Positions 6,757-14,116 of a stretch of 27,042 nucleotides of DNA are shown here, one piece after another. Source of the DNA: an uncultured Ruminococcus sp. Lineage in GTDB: Bacteria; Bacillota; Clostridia; Oscillospirales; Ruminococcaceae. A program made the translations under genes and the position numbers. A model generated the notes under the pieces. It did no database searches. It saw only the letters and a program-made list of their open reading frames with translations, and was not told where the DNA came from. The stretch lies in the NCBI GenBank assembly GCA_937910385.1, contig CALEPT010000098.1, positions 1 to 27,042 on the forward strand. The letters run 5' to 3'. How positions within the stretch are numbered: the first letter of the stretch is position 1; the number at the start of each line of letters is the position of its first letter.

Positions 6757-7160
6757 TAAGACTCAAAAAACAGGACTACGAGAAGATAGTCGCTCATGCA
6801 AGAGCGGAAGCTCCCGTTGAGGCGTGCGGGCTCATCGCCGGTCGTATCGAGGACGGAAACAAGTACATCGAAAAGGTGTATATCCTTACTAATGTCGATC
6901 ACGCCGAGGAACACTTCACCCTCGACCCGAAGGAGCAGCTCGCGGCAGTAAAGGATATGCGTGCAAACGGACTTGTTCCCCTCGGAAACTGGCACTCGCA
7001 CCCCGTTTCACCATCGCGCCCGTCGCAGGAGGATAAACGTCTTGCATACGACAGCTCCGCGAGCTACATGATACTCTCGCTCATGGACGAAGAACCCGTG
7101 CTGAACTCGTTTCACATTGAGGGCGACAACGCTGAAAAGGAAGAGCTGGAGATATACTGA
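6753..7160 (+). CDS. hcyD: JAMM/MPN+ zinc metalloprotease, M67 family (HcyD/Mec-like)
   Basis: The 135-residue protein carries the full JAMM signature: catalytic Glu23 in VEACGLIAG, then HSH with His81 and His83, seven residues, Ser91 and Asp94 (H-x-H-x7-S-x2-D). Bacterial relatives, Mycobacterium Mec and Wolinella HcyD, cleave amino acids from the C-terminal Gly of a sulfur-carrier protein. They release cysteine or homocysteine after transfer and can also trim the carrier precursor. The ATG overlaps the hcyF stop as ATGA, giving translational coupling; GAGGGA lies upstream. Here it probably frees homocysteine from the HcyS adduct and may remove the five-residue tail. Confidence 0.87.
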   Translation: MIRLKKQDYEKIVAHARAEAPVEACGLIAGRIEDGNKYIEKVYILTNVDHAEEHFTLDPKEQLAAVKDMRANGLVPLGNWHSHPVSPSRPSQEDKRLAYDSSASYMILSLMDEEPVLNSFHIEGDNAEKEELEIY

Positions 7161-7188
7161 TCCGTAATTCGTAATTATAAAAACGTAT

Positions 7189-7210
7189 GGGCGGACCCAA
7201 GTGTCCGCCC
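7189..7210 (+). repeat. GGGCGGAC hairpin repeat
   Basis: A perfect 8-base-pair stem (7189-7196 with 7203-7210) and a 6-base loop lie between hcyD and aprA. A degenerate relative lies at 20819-20841 before holB. The 173-base gap has no convincing ORF or promoter and looks like insertion of a short palindromic repeat into the operon. Confidence 0.6.
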
Positions 7211-7333
7211 GAGGATTGCAGTATCTTATTCAGACATTGCGTGAGCACACTCGCAAGTGCGCCACTACAGAATTATTTCTATCCGCTACATGGCGGCACA
7301 TTACTCCGAATTGAAGAAAGTGGTTACAGGAGA

Positions 7334-9019
7334 ATGAAAATCGAAAGGATAAATACCGATATACTGATAATCGGGGGAGGTACGGCAGGCTGCTATGCAG
7401 CGATGACAATTGCCGAAAGCTCCGATAAGAAAGTGGTGATATGCGAAAAAGCGCATATCAAAAGAAGCGGCTGTCTTGCGGCAGGCGTGAACGCTCTCAA
7501 CGCATATATAACCGAGAGCAGAACTCCGCAGGATTACGTCGATTACTGCAAAAAGGACGCGGCAGGTATCGTCCGTGAGGATCTGCTGCTGACTATGTCC
7601 GAGCGGCTCAACTCCGTTACTGAGCGCCTTGAACAGCTCGGGCTTGTCATACTCAAAGATGAAAACGGAAAATACGTTACGCGCGGCAACCGAAACATAA
7701 AGATAAACGGCGAGAACATCAAGCCTATTTTAGCCGAGGCTGTCAACGCTCTGACGAACGTCACGGTGCTCAACCGCGTGAACATAACAGATCTCGATGT
7801 CGCCGATAACCGCGTGAACGGTGCTTTCGGAATAGGCATCGAAAACGATACATTCTACGCGATACAGGCAAATGCGGTCATTATCACAACAGGAGGAGCT
7901 GCAGGACTCTACAAGCCTAACAATCCGGGCTTTTCGCGTCATAAGATGTGGTATCCGCCGTTCAACACGGGCGCAGGCTACGCAATGGGTATACGCCACG
8001 GTGCGGAGATGACCACCTTTGAAATGCGCTTCATCGCACTGCGCTGCAAGGACACCATCGCTCCCACGGGCACTCTTGCACAGGGGGTCGGCGCAAAGCA
8101 GGTCAACTCGCTCGGCGAGGTCTACGAGCAGAAATACGGTCTCACGACCTCAGAGAGAGTTTACGGAACTGTCAATGAAAATCAGGAGGGCAGAGGTCCG
8201 TGCTATCTGCGCACAGAGGGCATAACATCGCAGCAGGACGACGAGCTCCTGAAAGCGTATCTGAATATGGCTCCCTCGCAGACCCTTAAATGGATAGAGA
8301 GCGGCAAGCTCCCCTCTCAACAGAATGTGGAGATCGAGGGCACAGAGCCCTACATAGTAGGCGGTCATACCGCAAGCGGCTACTGGGTAGATACAAAACG
8401 CGCAACGACGATACGCGGGCTTTATGCCGCAGGGGACGTCGCCGGCGGAGCTCCGCAGAAATACGTAACGGGAGCACTCGCAGAGGGCGAGATAGCGGCG
8501 CAGTCGGTACTGGACTACCTCGGCAGCAACAAGCCGGCAAGTCTCAGCGAAAGCGGTATTTCCGAGCACATCGCGGAGGTCGATACCTTCCTTTCTGACA
8601 GGAAGTCACCTTACACGACCGAGCAGCTTGAAGAGGCAATGCAGACCGTAATGGACTCCTACGCAGGCGGTATAAAGACAAATTACCGATTCAGTGAAAA
8701 GCAGCTCGATATTGCCGACAGCAAGATACGACAGCTCTGTTCACTTTCAGAGAAACTTCACGCCGACGACTTTCAGGAGCTTATGTATATCTACGAGCTG
8801 CGCGAAAGACTTGTCGTATGCCGCAGTGTCATTGCTCATCTGAAAGCGCGTCACGAAACGCGCTGGCACAGCTTTGCCGAGAACCTCGACTATCCGCAGC
8901 GCGACGATGCGAACTGGTTCAAATACGTCAATTCGAGACTTGAAAACGGCGGGATAAAAATTATTCTGCGCGATATAGTTACGGACGGAGGTGCGGTCTA
9001 TGAGCATAATGATAGATAG
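7334..9019 (+). CDS. aprA: Adenylylsulfate (APS) reductase, flavoprotein alpha subunit
   Basis: AprA reduces APS to sulfite and AMP at FAD, with electrons from the iron-sulfur subunit AprB. The 561-residue protein has the dinucleotide-binding IIGGGTAGCYAA motif at about 12-23 and the family stretches NALNAYI, TGGAAGLY, WYPPFNTGAGYAMGIRHGAE and a C-terminal YAAGDVAGGAPQKYVTG segment. It is shorter than AprA of sulfate-reducing bacteria (about 650 residues). The start at 7334 is chosen because the family N-terminus begins there and the upstream region is a palindromic repeat; its GGAG lies unusually close to the ATG. Fumarate reductase/succinate dehydrogenase flavoproteins are related, but adjacent aprB, cysD and cysN settle the call. 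Confidence 0.9.
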   Translation: MKIERINTDILIIGGGTAGCYAAMTIAESSDKKVVICEKAHIKRSGCLAAGVNALNAYITESRTPQDYVDYCKKDAAGIVREDLLLTMSERLNSVTERLEQLGLVILKDENGKYVTRGNRNIKINGENIKPILAEAVNALTNVTVLNRVNITDLDVADNRVNGAFGIGIENDTFYAIQANAVIITTGGAAGLYKPNNPGFSRHKMWYPPFNTGAGYAMGIRHGAEMTTFEMRFIALRCKDTIAPTGTLAQGVGAKQVNSLGEVYEQKYGLTTSERVYGTVNENQEGRGPCYLRTEGITSQQDDELLKAYLNMAPSQTLKWIESGKLPSQQNVEIEGTEPYIVGGHTASGYWVDTKRATTIRGLYAAGDVAGGAPQKYVTGALAEGEIAAQSVLDYLGSNKPASLSESGISEHIAEVDTFLSDRKSPYTTEQLEEAMQTVMDSYAGGIKTNYRFSEKQLDIADSKIRQLCSLSEKLHADDFQELMYIYELRERLVVCRSVIAHLKARHETRWHSFAENLDYPQRDDANWFKYVNSRLENGGIKIILRDIVTDGGAVYEHNDR

Positions 9020-9314
9020 GGAAAAATGCATAGGCTGCGGCAGGTGCCATGAGGTCTGTCCGGGAACGCTCATCAAGCTCGACAATGAGCACAGAGCATA
9101 CATAAAATATCCGCGCGATTGCTGGGGCTGCACCTCATGCATAAAGGAGTGCCCTGTCTACGCCGTGCGCTTCTACCTCGGAGCAGATATCGGCGGTATG
9201 GGCAGTCTTGTGCATACCGAAAAGCGCGGAGATATCCTTAGCTGGATAATTGACCGCCCCGACGGTACACAGAACATCATCGAGGTAAATCAAAAGGAAT
9301 CAAATAAGTATTAG
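9000..9314 (+). CDS. aprB: APS reductase iron-sulfur beta subunit
   Basis: This 104-residue ferredoxin-like protein has two [4Fe-4S] motifs, C10-x2-C13-x2-C16-x3-C20 and C41-x2-C44-x2-C47-x3-C51. A short tail (FYLGADIGGMGS) follows that resembles AprB of APS reductases. It passes electrons to the AprA flavin. It overlaps aprA by 20 bases, which supports stoichiometric co-translation. The ATG at 9000 is preferred over the upstream GTG at 8991 because GGAGGTG gives proper spacing to the ATG. It lacks most of the long C-terminal extension described for sulfate-reducer AprB. No qmo genes are next to it, so the electron donor is unknown. Confidence 0.87.
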   Translation: MSIMIDREKCIGCGRCHEVCPGTLIKLDNEHRAYIKYPRDCWGCTSCIKECPVYAVRFYLGADIGGMGSLVHTEKRGDILSWIIDRPDGTQNIIEVNQKESNKY

Positions 9315-9323
9315 GAGGCAGAT

Positions 9324-10223
9324 ATGGCTGAATTATCACACCTTGACGAGCTTGAAGCCGAAGCTATATATATAATCCGCGAGGTCGCAGCAGAGTGCGA
9401 GCGTCCCGTAATGCTCTATTCGATAGGAAAGGACAGCTCGGTAATGCTCCACCTCGCTATGAAAGCGTTTTACCCCGAAAAGCCGCCGTTCCCATTCCTT
9501 CACGTCAACACGACATGGAAGTTTCGCGAAATGATAGAGTTCCGCGACAAAACTGCGGAAAAGCTCGGTATCGAAATGCTCGAATATATAAATCAGGACG
9601 GCGTTAACAGAGGCATAAACCCCTTTGACCACGGTGCGGCATACACCGATATAATGAAAACTCAGGCGCTCAAGCAGGCGCTCGATAAGTACGGATTCAC
9701 TGCCGCATTCGGCGGCGGCAGGCGCGACGAGGAGAAGTCCCGCGCAAAGGAGAGGATATTCTCGTTCCGCAGCGCATCACACGCATGGGACCCCAAAAAT
9801 CAGCGCCCCGAGATGTGGAAGCTTTACAATACGAAGATAAACAAGGGCGAGAGTATTCGCGTTTTTCCGATTTCCAACTGGACGGAAAAGGACATCTGGC
9901 AGTATATCAAGCGCGAGAATATCGACATCGTTCCGCTGTATTTCGCGGCAGAACGCCCAGTTGTAGAGCGCGATGGAAACATTATAATGGTGGACGATGA
10001 GCGCTTTCCTCTCCGAGAGGGAGAAACTCCGCAGATAAAGTCGGTGCGTTTCAGGACACTCGGCTGCTATCCGCTTACAGGCGGCATAGAGTCCACCGCA
10101 AAAACACTCGACGAGATAATCGAAGAAACGCTCAGCAGCGTTGAATCCGAGCGTACCTCGCGTGTTATCGACAACGAGGCAGCAGGCAGCATGGAGCGCA
10201 GAAAAAGGGAGGGATATTTCTGA
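9324..10223 (+). CDS. cysD: Sulfate adenylyltransferase subunit 2
   Basis: CysD is the catalytic ATP-pyrophosphatase subunit of ATP sulfurylase, which makes APS and pyrophosphate from sulfate and ATP. The 299-residue length matches the family (about 300). The PP-loop motif SIGKDSSVM is at about 33-41. FGGGRRDEEKSRAKER and the C-terminal RFRTLGCYPLTGGIES and RKREGYF are classical CysD signatures. A GGAGG site precedes the ATG, and the stop overlaps the cysN start by one base (TGATG). Confidence 0.96.
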   Translation: MAELSHLDELEAEAIYIIREVAAECERPVMLYSIGKDSSVMLHLAMKAFYPEKPPFPFLHVNTTWKFREMIEFRDKTAEKLGIEMLEYINQDGVNRGINPFDHGAAYTDIMKTQALKQALDKYGFTAAFGGGRRDEEKSRAKERIFSFRSASHAWDPKNQRPEMWKLYNTKINKGESIRVFPISNWTEKDIWQYIKRENIDIVPLYFAAERPVVERDGNIIMVDDERFPLREGETPQIKSVRFRTLGCYPLTGGIESTAKTLDEIIEETLSSVESERTSRVIDNEAAGSMERRKREGYF

Positions 10224-11920
10224 TGAAAGGACTTTTGAAATTCATTACCTGCGGCAGCGTAGATGACGGAAAATCCACTCTTATCGGGCATATCCTCTAT
10301 GACGCAAAGCTCATCTATGCGGATCAGGAAAAGGCACTCGAGCTCGACAGCAAGGTCGGCAGCAGAAACGGTCAGATAGACTATTCCCTGCTGCTCGACG
10401 GTCTCATGGCAGAGCGCGAACAAGGCATTACAATAGACGTTGCTTATCGCTATTTTACTACCGATAACCGCAGCTTCATCGTTGCGGATACCCCGGGACA
10501 CGAGGAGTACACCCGAAACATGGCGGTCGGAGCTTCCTTTGCTGATCTCGCCGTTATCCTCATCGACGCCTCGCAGGGCATTCTCGTGCAGACGCGCCGT
10601 CACGCACGGATATGCAGCCTCATGGGTATCGGTCACTACGTTTTTGCGGTGAACAAAATGGATCTTGTCGGCTACAGTCAGTCGCGCTTTGAGGAAATAG
10701 AAAATGATATAAGAGCACTTGCACAAGAACTCTCACTCGGCAATATAAAGGTCATTCCCCTTTCCGCGACCGAAGGCGACAACGTGACCCGAAGCTCCGA
10801 GAATACACCGTGGTATGACGGAGGAACTCTCCTTGAATACCTCGAAACAGTGGACGTGAGCTCTGACAGCAGCGAGCAGTTCTATATGCCCGTACAGCGA
10901 GTCTGCCGTCCTGACCATACCTTCCGAGGATTTCAGGGACAGATCGAGGCGGGAAGTATTTCCGCCGGTGACAGTGTGCGCATTCTCACAAGCGGCGAAA
11001 CAGCCGCCGTCAAGAGCATTCTCGTGACCGATAAAGAAGTGCAGACTGCCTTTGCGGGTCAGCCTGTGACTATCACACTCGACCGAGAGGTGGACGTTTC
11101 AAGGGGCAGTATCCTCACAACAGACAACTCTCTCGCAGCATATAAGCATCTTGAGGTATCTCTGCTCTGGATGGACGAGAGCGAGCTCACGATCGGCAAA
11201 GACTACCTCGTCAAGCTCGGCACAAAGCTCATTCCCGCAATTCTCTCCGCTATACGATACGCGGTAGACATCAACACTGGCGAGCATATAACCGCCGAAA
11301 GACTGACGAAAAACAGCATCGCACGCTGTGATATCGTTCTCAGCGAGGCTATTGCGGCAGATAAATTCAAGCTCCACAAGACGCTCGGCGAGCTGATACT
11401 CATCGACCGCGTAACAAACATGACCTCTGCCTGCGGAGTCGTTGAAGAGGTCAGTGAAAAAGCTGAAGCGGCTTCCGATAAGGCGGCGTTCACGGACGGC
11501 ACTCTCCGTGCACGCGGAGACCTCTTTGAGGAATTCTATTACGATGTGAACAGCTACAATGTGTTCAAGTCCCAGACCATAAACTCGGTCTACTCGGTCG
11601 GTGACGAGATACCGACGGTCGGCAAGAGCTACAGCTATCCCGACAATTTCGACATTATCGTCCTGCGCGACGGTGTTGCTGTAATGGTCAGAGATAAAAA
11701 GATACACAGCCTCGTCCGCTTTGAGGACTACACCTATGATAACAGCGTTCCCGTTCTGAACGGACGCGGATTTGCAGTGCTCGTGAAGTCTGACGAGCAG
11801 CTCAAGGGCTTCATTGATGAATATCGCCGCTCCGACGAGAGCACTCTCCCCGATCTGTTTGGAAAATGGCTCAACTTCGACACCTTCCGCAAGATATATA
11901 TTTCAGGAGCGTATATATGA
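10223..11920 (+). CDS. cysN: Sulfate adenylyltransferase subunit 1 (GTPase) with an unrecognised C-terminal domain
   Basis: CysN is the EF-Tu-like GTPase that drives sulfate activation by CysD. The GTPase motifs are intact: GSVDDGKST at 11-19, DTPGH at 89-93 and NKMD at 144-147. Beta-barrel domains follow, ending at LILIDRVTNMTSACGVV near 391-407, the normal CysN end. Roughly 155 further residues (about 410-565) follow. They contain no P-loop and are not the APS kinase domain seen in CysNC fusions. This fits a pathway that uses APS directly. A GGAGGG site and one-base overlap with cysD indicate coupling. A strong hairpin ends the operon. Confidence 0.93.
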   Translation: MKGLLKFITCGSVDDGKSTLIGHILYDAKLIYADQEKALELDSKVGSRNGQIDYSLLLDGLMAEREQGITIDVAYRYFTTDNRSFIVADTPGHEEYTRNMAVGASFADLAVILIDASQGILVQTRRHARICSLMGIGHYVFAVNKMDLVGYSQSRFEEIENDIRALAQELSLGNIKVIPLSATEGDNVTRSSENTPWYDGGTLLEYLETVDVSSDSSEQFYMPVQRVCRPDHTFRGFQGQIEAGSISAGDSVRILTSGETAAVKSILVTDKEVQTAFAGQPVTITLDREVDVSRGSILTTDNSLAAYKHLEVSLLWMDESELTIGKDYLVKLGTKLIPAILSAIRYAVDINTGEHITAERLTKNSIARCDIVLSEAIAADKFKLHKTLGELILIDRVTNMTSACGVVEEVSEKAEAASDKAAFTDGTLRARGDLFEEFYYDVNSYNVFKSQTINSVYSVGDEIPTVGKSYSYPDNFDIIVLRDGVAVMVRDKKIHSLVRFEDYTYDNSVPVLNGRGFAVLVKSDEQLKGFIDEYRRSDESTLPDLFGKWLNFDTFRKIYISGAYI

Positions 11921-11926
11921 TATTAC

Positions 11927-11980
11927 CCCCTGAACGATGCCATCAGTCATCGTTCAGGGGCATTTTATAATGTTTTTATC
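11927..11980 (+). terminator. Terminator of the sulfur operon
   Basis: A perfect 13-base-pair stem (11927-11939 with 11948-11960) starts six bases after the cysN stop. T-rich segments follow (TTTT at 11962-11965, TTTTT further on). Confidence 0.8.
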
Positions 11981-12057
11981 CTTTGTAAACAAAATGGAAA
12001 ATTATGTGATACTTAGCCAAAGATGAAAAACGAAAATTCTGACAGAAAGGAAAGTTA

Positions 12058-12087
12058 TTGCAGCATTCCCATATTACAAAGTATAAA
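12058..12087 (+). promoter_or_regulatory. Possible promoter of spoVT
   Basis: TTGCAG (12058-12063) and TATAAA (12082-12087) are separated by 18 bases, about 125 bases before the start codon. A forespore sigma-G type promoter might be expected for spoVT, but I could not identify one clearly in this AT-rich stretch. Confidence 0.3.
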
Positions 12088-12212
12088 ATTATATTTCTGC
12101 AAATAAAAATCATGCTGTCTTATCAGGTATAACAACATTTCGGGAATAAACAAAAAATTTCCGCAGATAATAACCTCACAAGGTCAAATCATAAATTTGG
12201 AGGTTATTATAT

Positions 12213-12755
12213 ATGAAAGCAACCGGCATTGTAAGACGTATCGACGACCTCGGACGTGTCGTAATTCCAAAAGAGATAAGACGCACTATGCGTATTCGCG
12301 AGGGAGACCCCCTCGAAATATATACAAACAGCGACGGAGAGGTCATCTTCAAGAAATACTCCGCAATAGACGAGATGAGTGAAAACGCCGTCTATGTAGC
12401 GGATATTATGTACAAGATAGCAGGCTGTCCCGTTGTGATATTTGATAAGGATCATGTATCCGCATCGGCAGGCGTTCCCAAAAAGGAATTTGCCGAGCGG
12501 CGTGTGACCGATCAGCTCGAAGAGCTCATGGACAGCCGCGGACAGTACTTCTGCCACAGCGGTGAGAACAACAACTTCTACCCTGCCGAGGGTGTTGAGC
12601 GCACCGCGATAGCCGCCGTACCCATTATAACGGCAGGAGATGTTTCAGGAGCGGTAGCCTTTATGAGCAGCGAGAAATGCACCGAGGTAACCGACCTGCA
12701 AAAGAGTCTGATAAACGCTTCGGCTCAGTTCCTTGCGCGGCAGATAGAGGGGTAA
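12213..12755 (+). CDS. spoVT: Stage V sporulation regulator SpoVT (AbrB N-terminal domain plus GAF-like domain)
   Basis: The 180-residue protein starts with the SpoVT/AbrB swapped-hairpin DNA-binding domain: MKATGIVRRIDDLGRVVIPK, then RRTMRIREGDPLEIY at about 23-37. A C-terminal GAF-like half follows at about 55-178. B. subtilis SpoVT is 178 residues with the same layout and tunes sigma-G-dependent forespore genes. TTGGAGG precedes the ATG. It stands alone between the sulfur operon terminator and convergent hsp20. With the dpa genes 1.3 kb away it supports a spore-forming host. Confidence 0.92.
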   Translation: MKATGIVRRIDDLGRVVIPKEIRRTMRIREGDPLEIYTNSDGEVIFKKYSAIDEMSENAVYVADIMYKIAGCPVVIFDKDHVSASAGVPKKEFAERRVTDQLEELMDSRGQYFCHSGENNNFYPAEGVERTAIAAVPIITAGDVSGAVAFMSSEKCTEVTDLQKSLINASAQFLARQIEG

Positions 12756-12855
12756 AGCGAAAAAGCTTTGCCTCTTTCATCAGCCGCAGGTCATACAACT
12801 GATGATATTGCTTCCCGTGCTTCATAAGACCCTTTCATATTCGGTTGGCGAAGCA

Positions 12856-12896
12856 AAAAAACAGGCCGCACATCAAAATAGTGCAGCCTGTTTTTA
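12856..12896. terminator. Bidirectional terminator between spoVT and hsp20
   Basis: A stem of AACAGGC and GCAC with one internal mismatch pairs with GTGC and GCCTGTT, around a loop of about 9 bases. It is flanked by an A run on the left and a T run on the right, so it can terminate in both directions. It ends three bases before the hsp20 stop codon. Confidence 0.82.
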
Positions 12897-12898
12897 TA

Positions 12899-13324
12899 TT
12901 ATTTTATTTCAAGTCTCTTGGTAACGGGCTCCTGTGCCTTTTTCTTAGGCAGGTCAATGATTAGCACGCCGTTCTTGTACTCAGCACTTATGCCGTCGGA
13001 ATCAACGTCAGAAATGCCGAAGCTTCTCTTATACGAGCCGTACGAACGCTCTCTGCGGATATAATTTCCCTTGTCGTCCTTTTCGTCGTTTTCGGTCTTG
13101 TGCTCGGCGGAGATAACAAGATAATCGTCCTTGATGTCGATATTGATATCCTCCTTCTCGAAACCGGGGAGCTCGGACTCCATGACATACCTGTCACCAT
13201 CGTCCCTGATATCGGTACGGCAGGAGTTCATTGGCATTGTGTCGCCGAAGAAGTCCTTATCGAAGTCATTGAAAATATTAAAAAGGTCATATCTGTTCCT
13301 TCCAAAGGGTGTAAGTCCATACAT
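12899..13324 (-). CDS. hsp20: Small heat shock protein, Hsp20/alpha-crystallin family
   Basis: This 141-residue ATP-independent chaperone binds unfolding proteins. After an N-terminal arm rich in Phe and Asp, the alpha-crystallin domain runs from about residue 35 (TDIRDDGDRYVMESELPGF) to the signature AEYKNGVLIIDLPK near 114-127. The C-terminal tail carries the charged end ending LEIK. The ATG is preceded by GGAGG at 8 bases. A perfect CIRCE element lies about 170 bases upstream, implying HrcA control with heat induction. Confidence 0.94.
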   Translation of the reverse strand: MYGLTPFGRNRYDLFNIFNDFDKDFFGDTMPMNSCRTDIRDDGDRYVMESELPGFEKEDINIDIKDDYLVISAEHKTENDEKDDKGNYIRRERSYGSYKRSFGISDVDSDGISAEYKNGVLIIDLPKKKAQEPVTKRLEIK

Positions 13325-13350
13325 AAATCATACCTCCAAAATTTTAATTG

Positions 13351-13372
13351 TACAGCTTATCATCAAGCTGTA
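13351..13372 (-). other. Hairpin in the hsp20 leader
   Basis: TACAGCTT and AAGCTGTA form a perfect 8-base-pair stem with a 6-base loop, 27 bases before the hsp20 start. It does not pair with the ribosome binding site in an obvious way and has no T tract, so it is a leader structure of unknown role. Confidence 0.45.
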
Positions 13373-13493
13373 TTTATTCTTTACATTCTTCCTCAACGTT
13401 ATTCATTGGTATCGCTTCCTTTCGTTTCATTATCTGTATTATAAGCTCTGTTTTTGAAAGAATTATCAAAAATATGTGACAGCAAGATGAAAA

Positions 13494-13520
13494 TTAGCAC
13501 TCTCAAGCTGAGAGTGCTAA
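13494..13520 (-). promoter_or_regulatory. CIRCE element (HrcA operator)
   Basis: TTAGCACTC-N9-GAGTGCTAA is a perfect match to the CIRCE consensus. It begins three bases after the dpaB stop and is the only such element seen here. The target gene is hsp20. The promoter is not clear: a TATCAT-like -10 lies just upstream on the minus strand (13532-13537) without a good -35, and a TATAAT lies downstream (13438-13443). Confidence 0.93.
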
Positions 13521-13522
13521 TT

Positions 13523-14116
13523 TCATTCCTTATGATAAATTATCGGGCGAAGCTGTATCCCCCTCATCGCCGCCTCTATCGCCTGTGGAATCATTGAAAA
13601 TTCAGCTACCAGCGAGGCAGGCTTTTTTTCTGTATCGTCCTGAAGCATAGGTACAAAATAATAATTTCTTCTGTTGAACAGCTCGCCTATGTTCTTCGCG
13701 GACCCAAGCAGAGAGTCGTTCGACGCTATCGCCAGCAGTACAGGCTTGCCCTGCCGCAGATGAGATTTCACCGCCATAGTCACAGCCGTATCTGTAACTG
13801 AATTTGCAAGCTTCGCGGCAGTATTCGAGGTACACGGTGCAACTACCATTATGTCAGTCATATCCTTCGGACCTATCGGTTCCGCTGAAGAAATGTCAGT
13901 TATAACATCTCTTCCGCATATATCTGCAAGCTGCTTCAAATTCTCCTGCGCCGTACCGAAACGGGTGGACATTCCGGCAGCATTTTCCGACATTACAGGT
14001 ATGAGATATGCCCCCGAATCAACAAGGAGCTTCGCCTGCTCAAAGGTCTTTTCAAATGTACAGAATGAACCGGTCAGCGCATAGCCTATTCTAAGTCCCT
14101 TTAAAGCCTCATGCAT
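13523..14116 (-). CDS. dpaB: Dipicolinate synthase subunit B (SpoVFB)
   Basis: DpaB is the flavoprotein subunit of dipicolinate synthase. It works with DpaA in the mother cell to make the dipicolinic acid loaded into the spore core. The 197-residue protein (B. subtilis 200) shows the flavoprotein-family features LRIGYALTGSFCTFEKTFEQ near the start, VVAPCTSNTAAKLANSV in the middle and a LAIASNDSLLGSAKNIG segment. The ATG at 14116 has GGAG 8 bases upstream and overlaps the dpaA end by 8 bases. The longer in-frame start at 14161 would overlap dpaA further and lacks the family N-terminus. Confidence 0.93.
   Translation of the reverse strand: MHEALKGLRIGYALTGSFCTFEKTFEQAKLLVDSGAYLIPVMSENAAGMSTRFGTAQENLKQLADICGRDVITDISSAEPIGPKDMTDIMVVAPCTSNTAAKLANSVTDTAVTMAVKSHLRQGKPVLLAIASNDSLLGSAKNIGELFNRRNYYFVPMLQDDTEKKPASLVAEFSMIPQAIEAAMRGIQLRPIIYHKE

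Noticed and set aside
7187..7333. A longer N-terminus for AprA starting near 7187
   Set aside because: The 49 extra residues come from translating the GGGCGGAC hairpin and repeat, and do not resemble the AprA N-terminus, which begins at 7334.
11450..11920. APS kinase domain fused to CysN (CysNC)
   Set aside because: The C-terminal segment has no P-loop and no APS kinase motifs.
12752..12771. A terminator directly after spoVT (AAAGC hairpin)
   Set aside because: The stem is only five pairs and no T tract follows; the strong hairpin at 12856-12896 is the better terminator.
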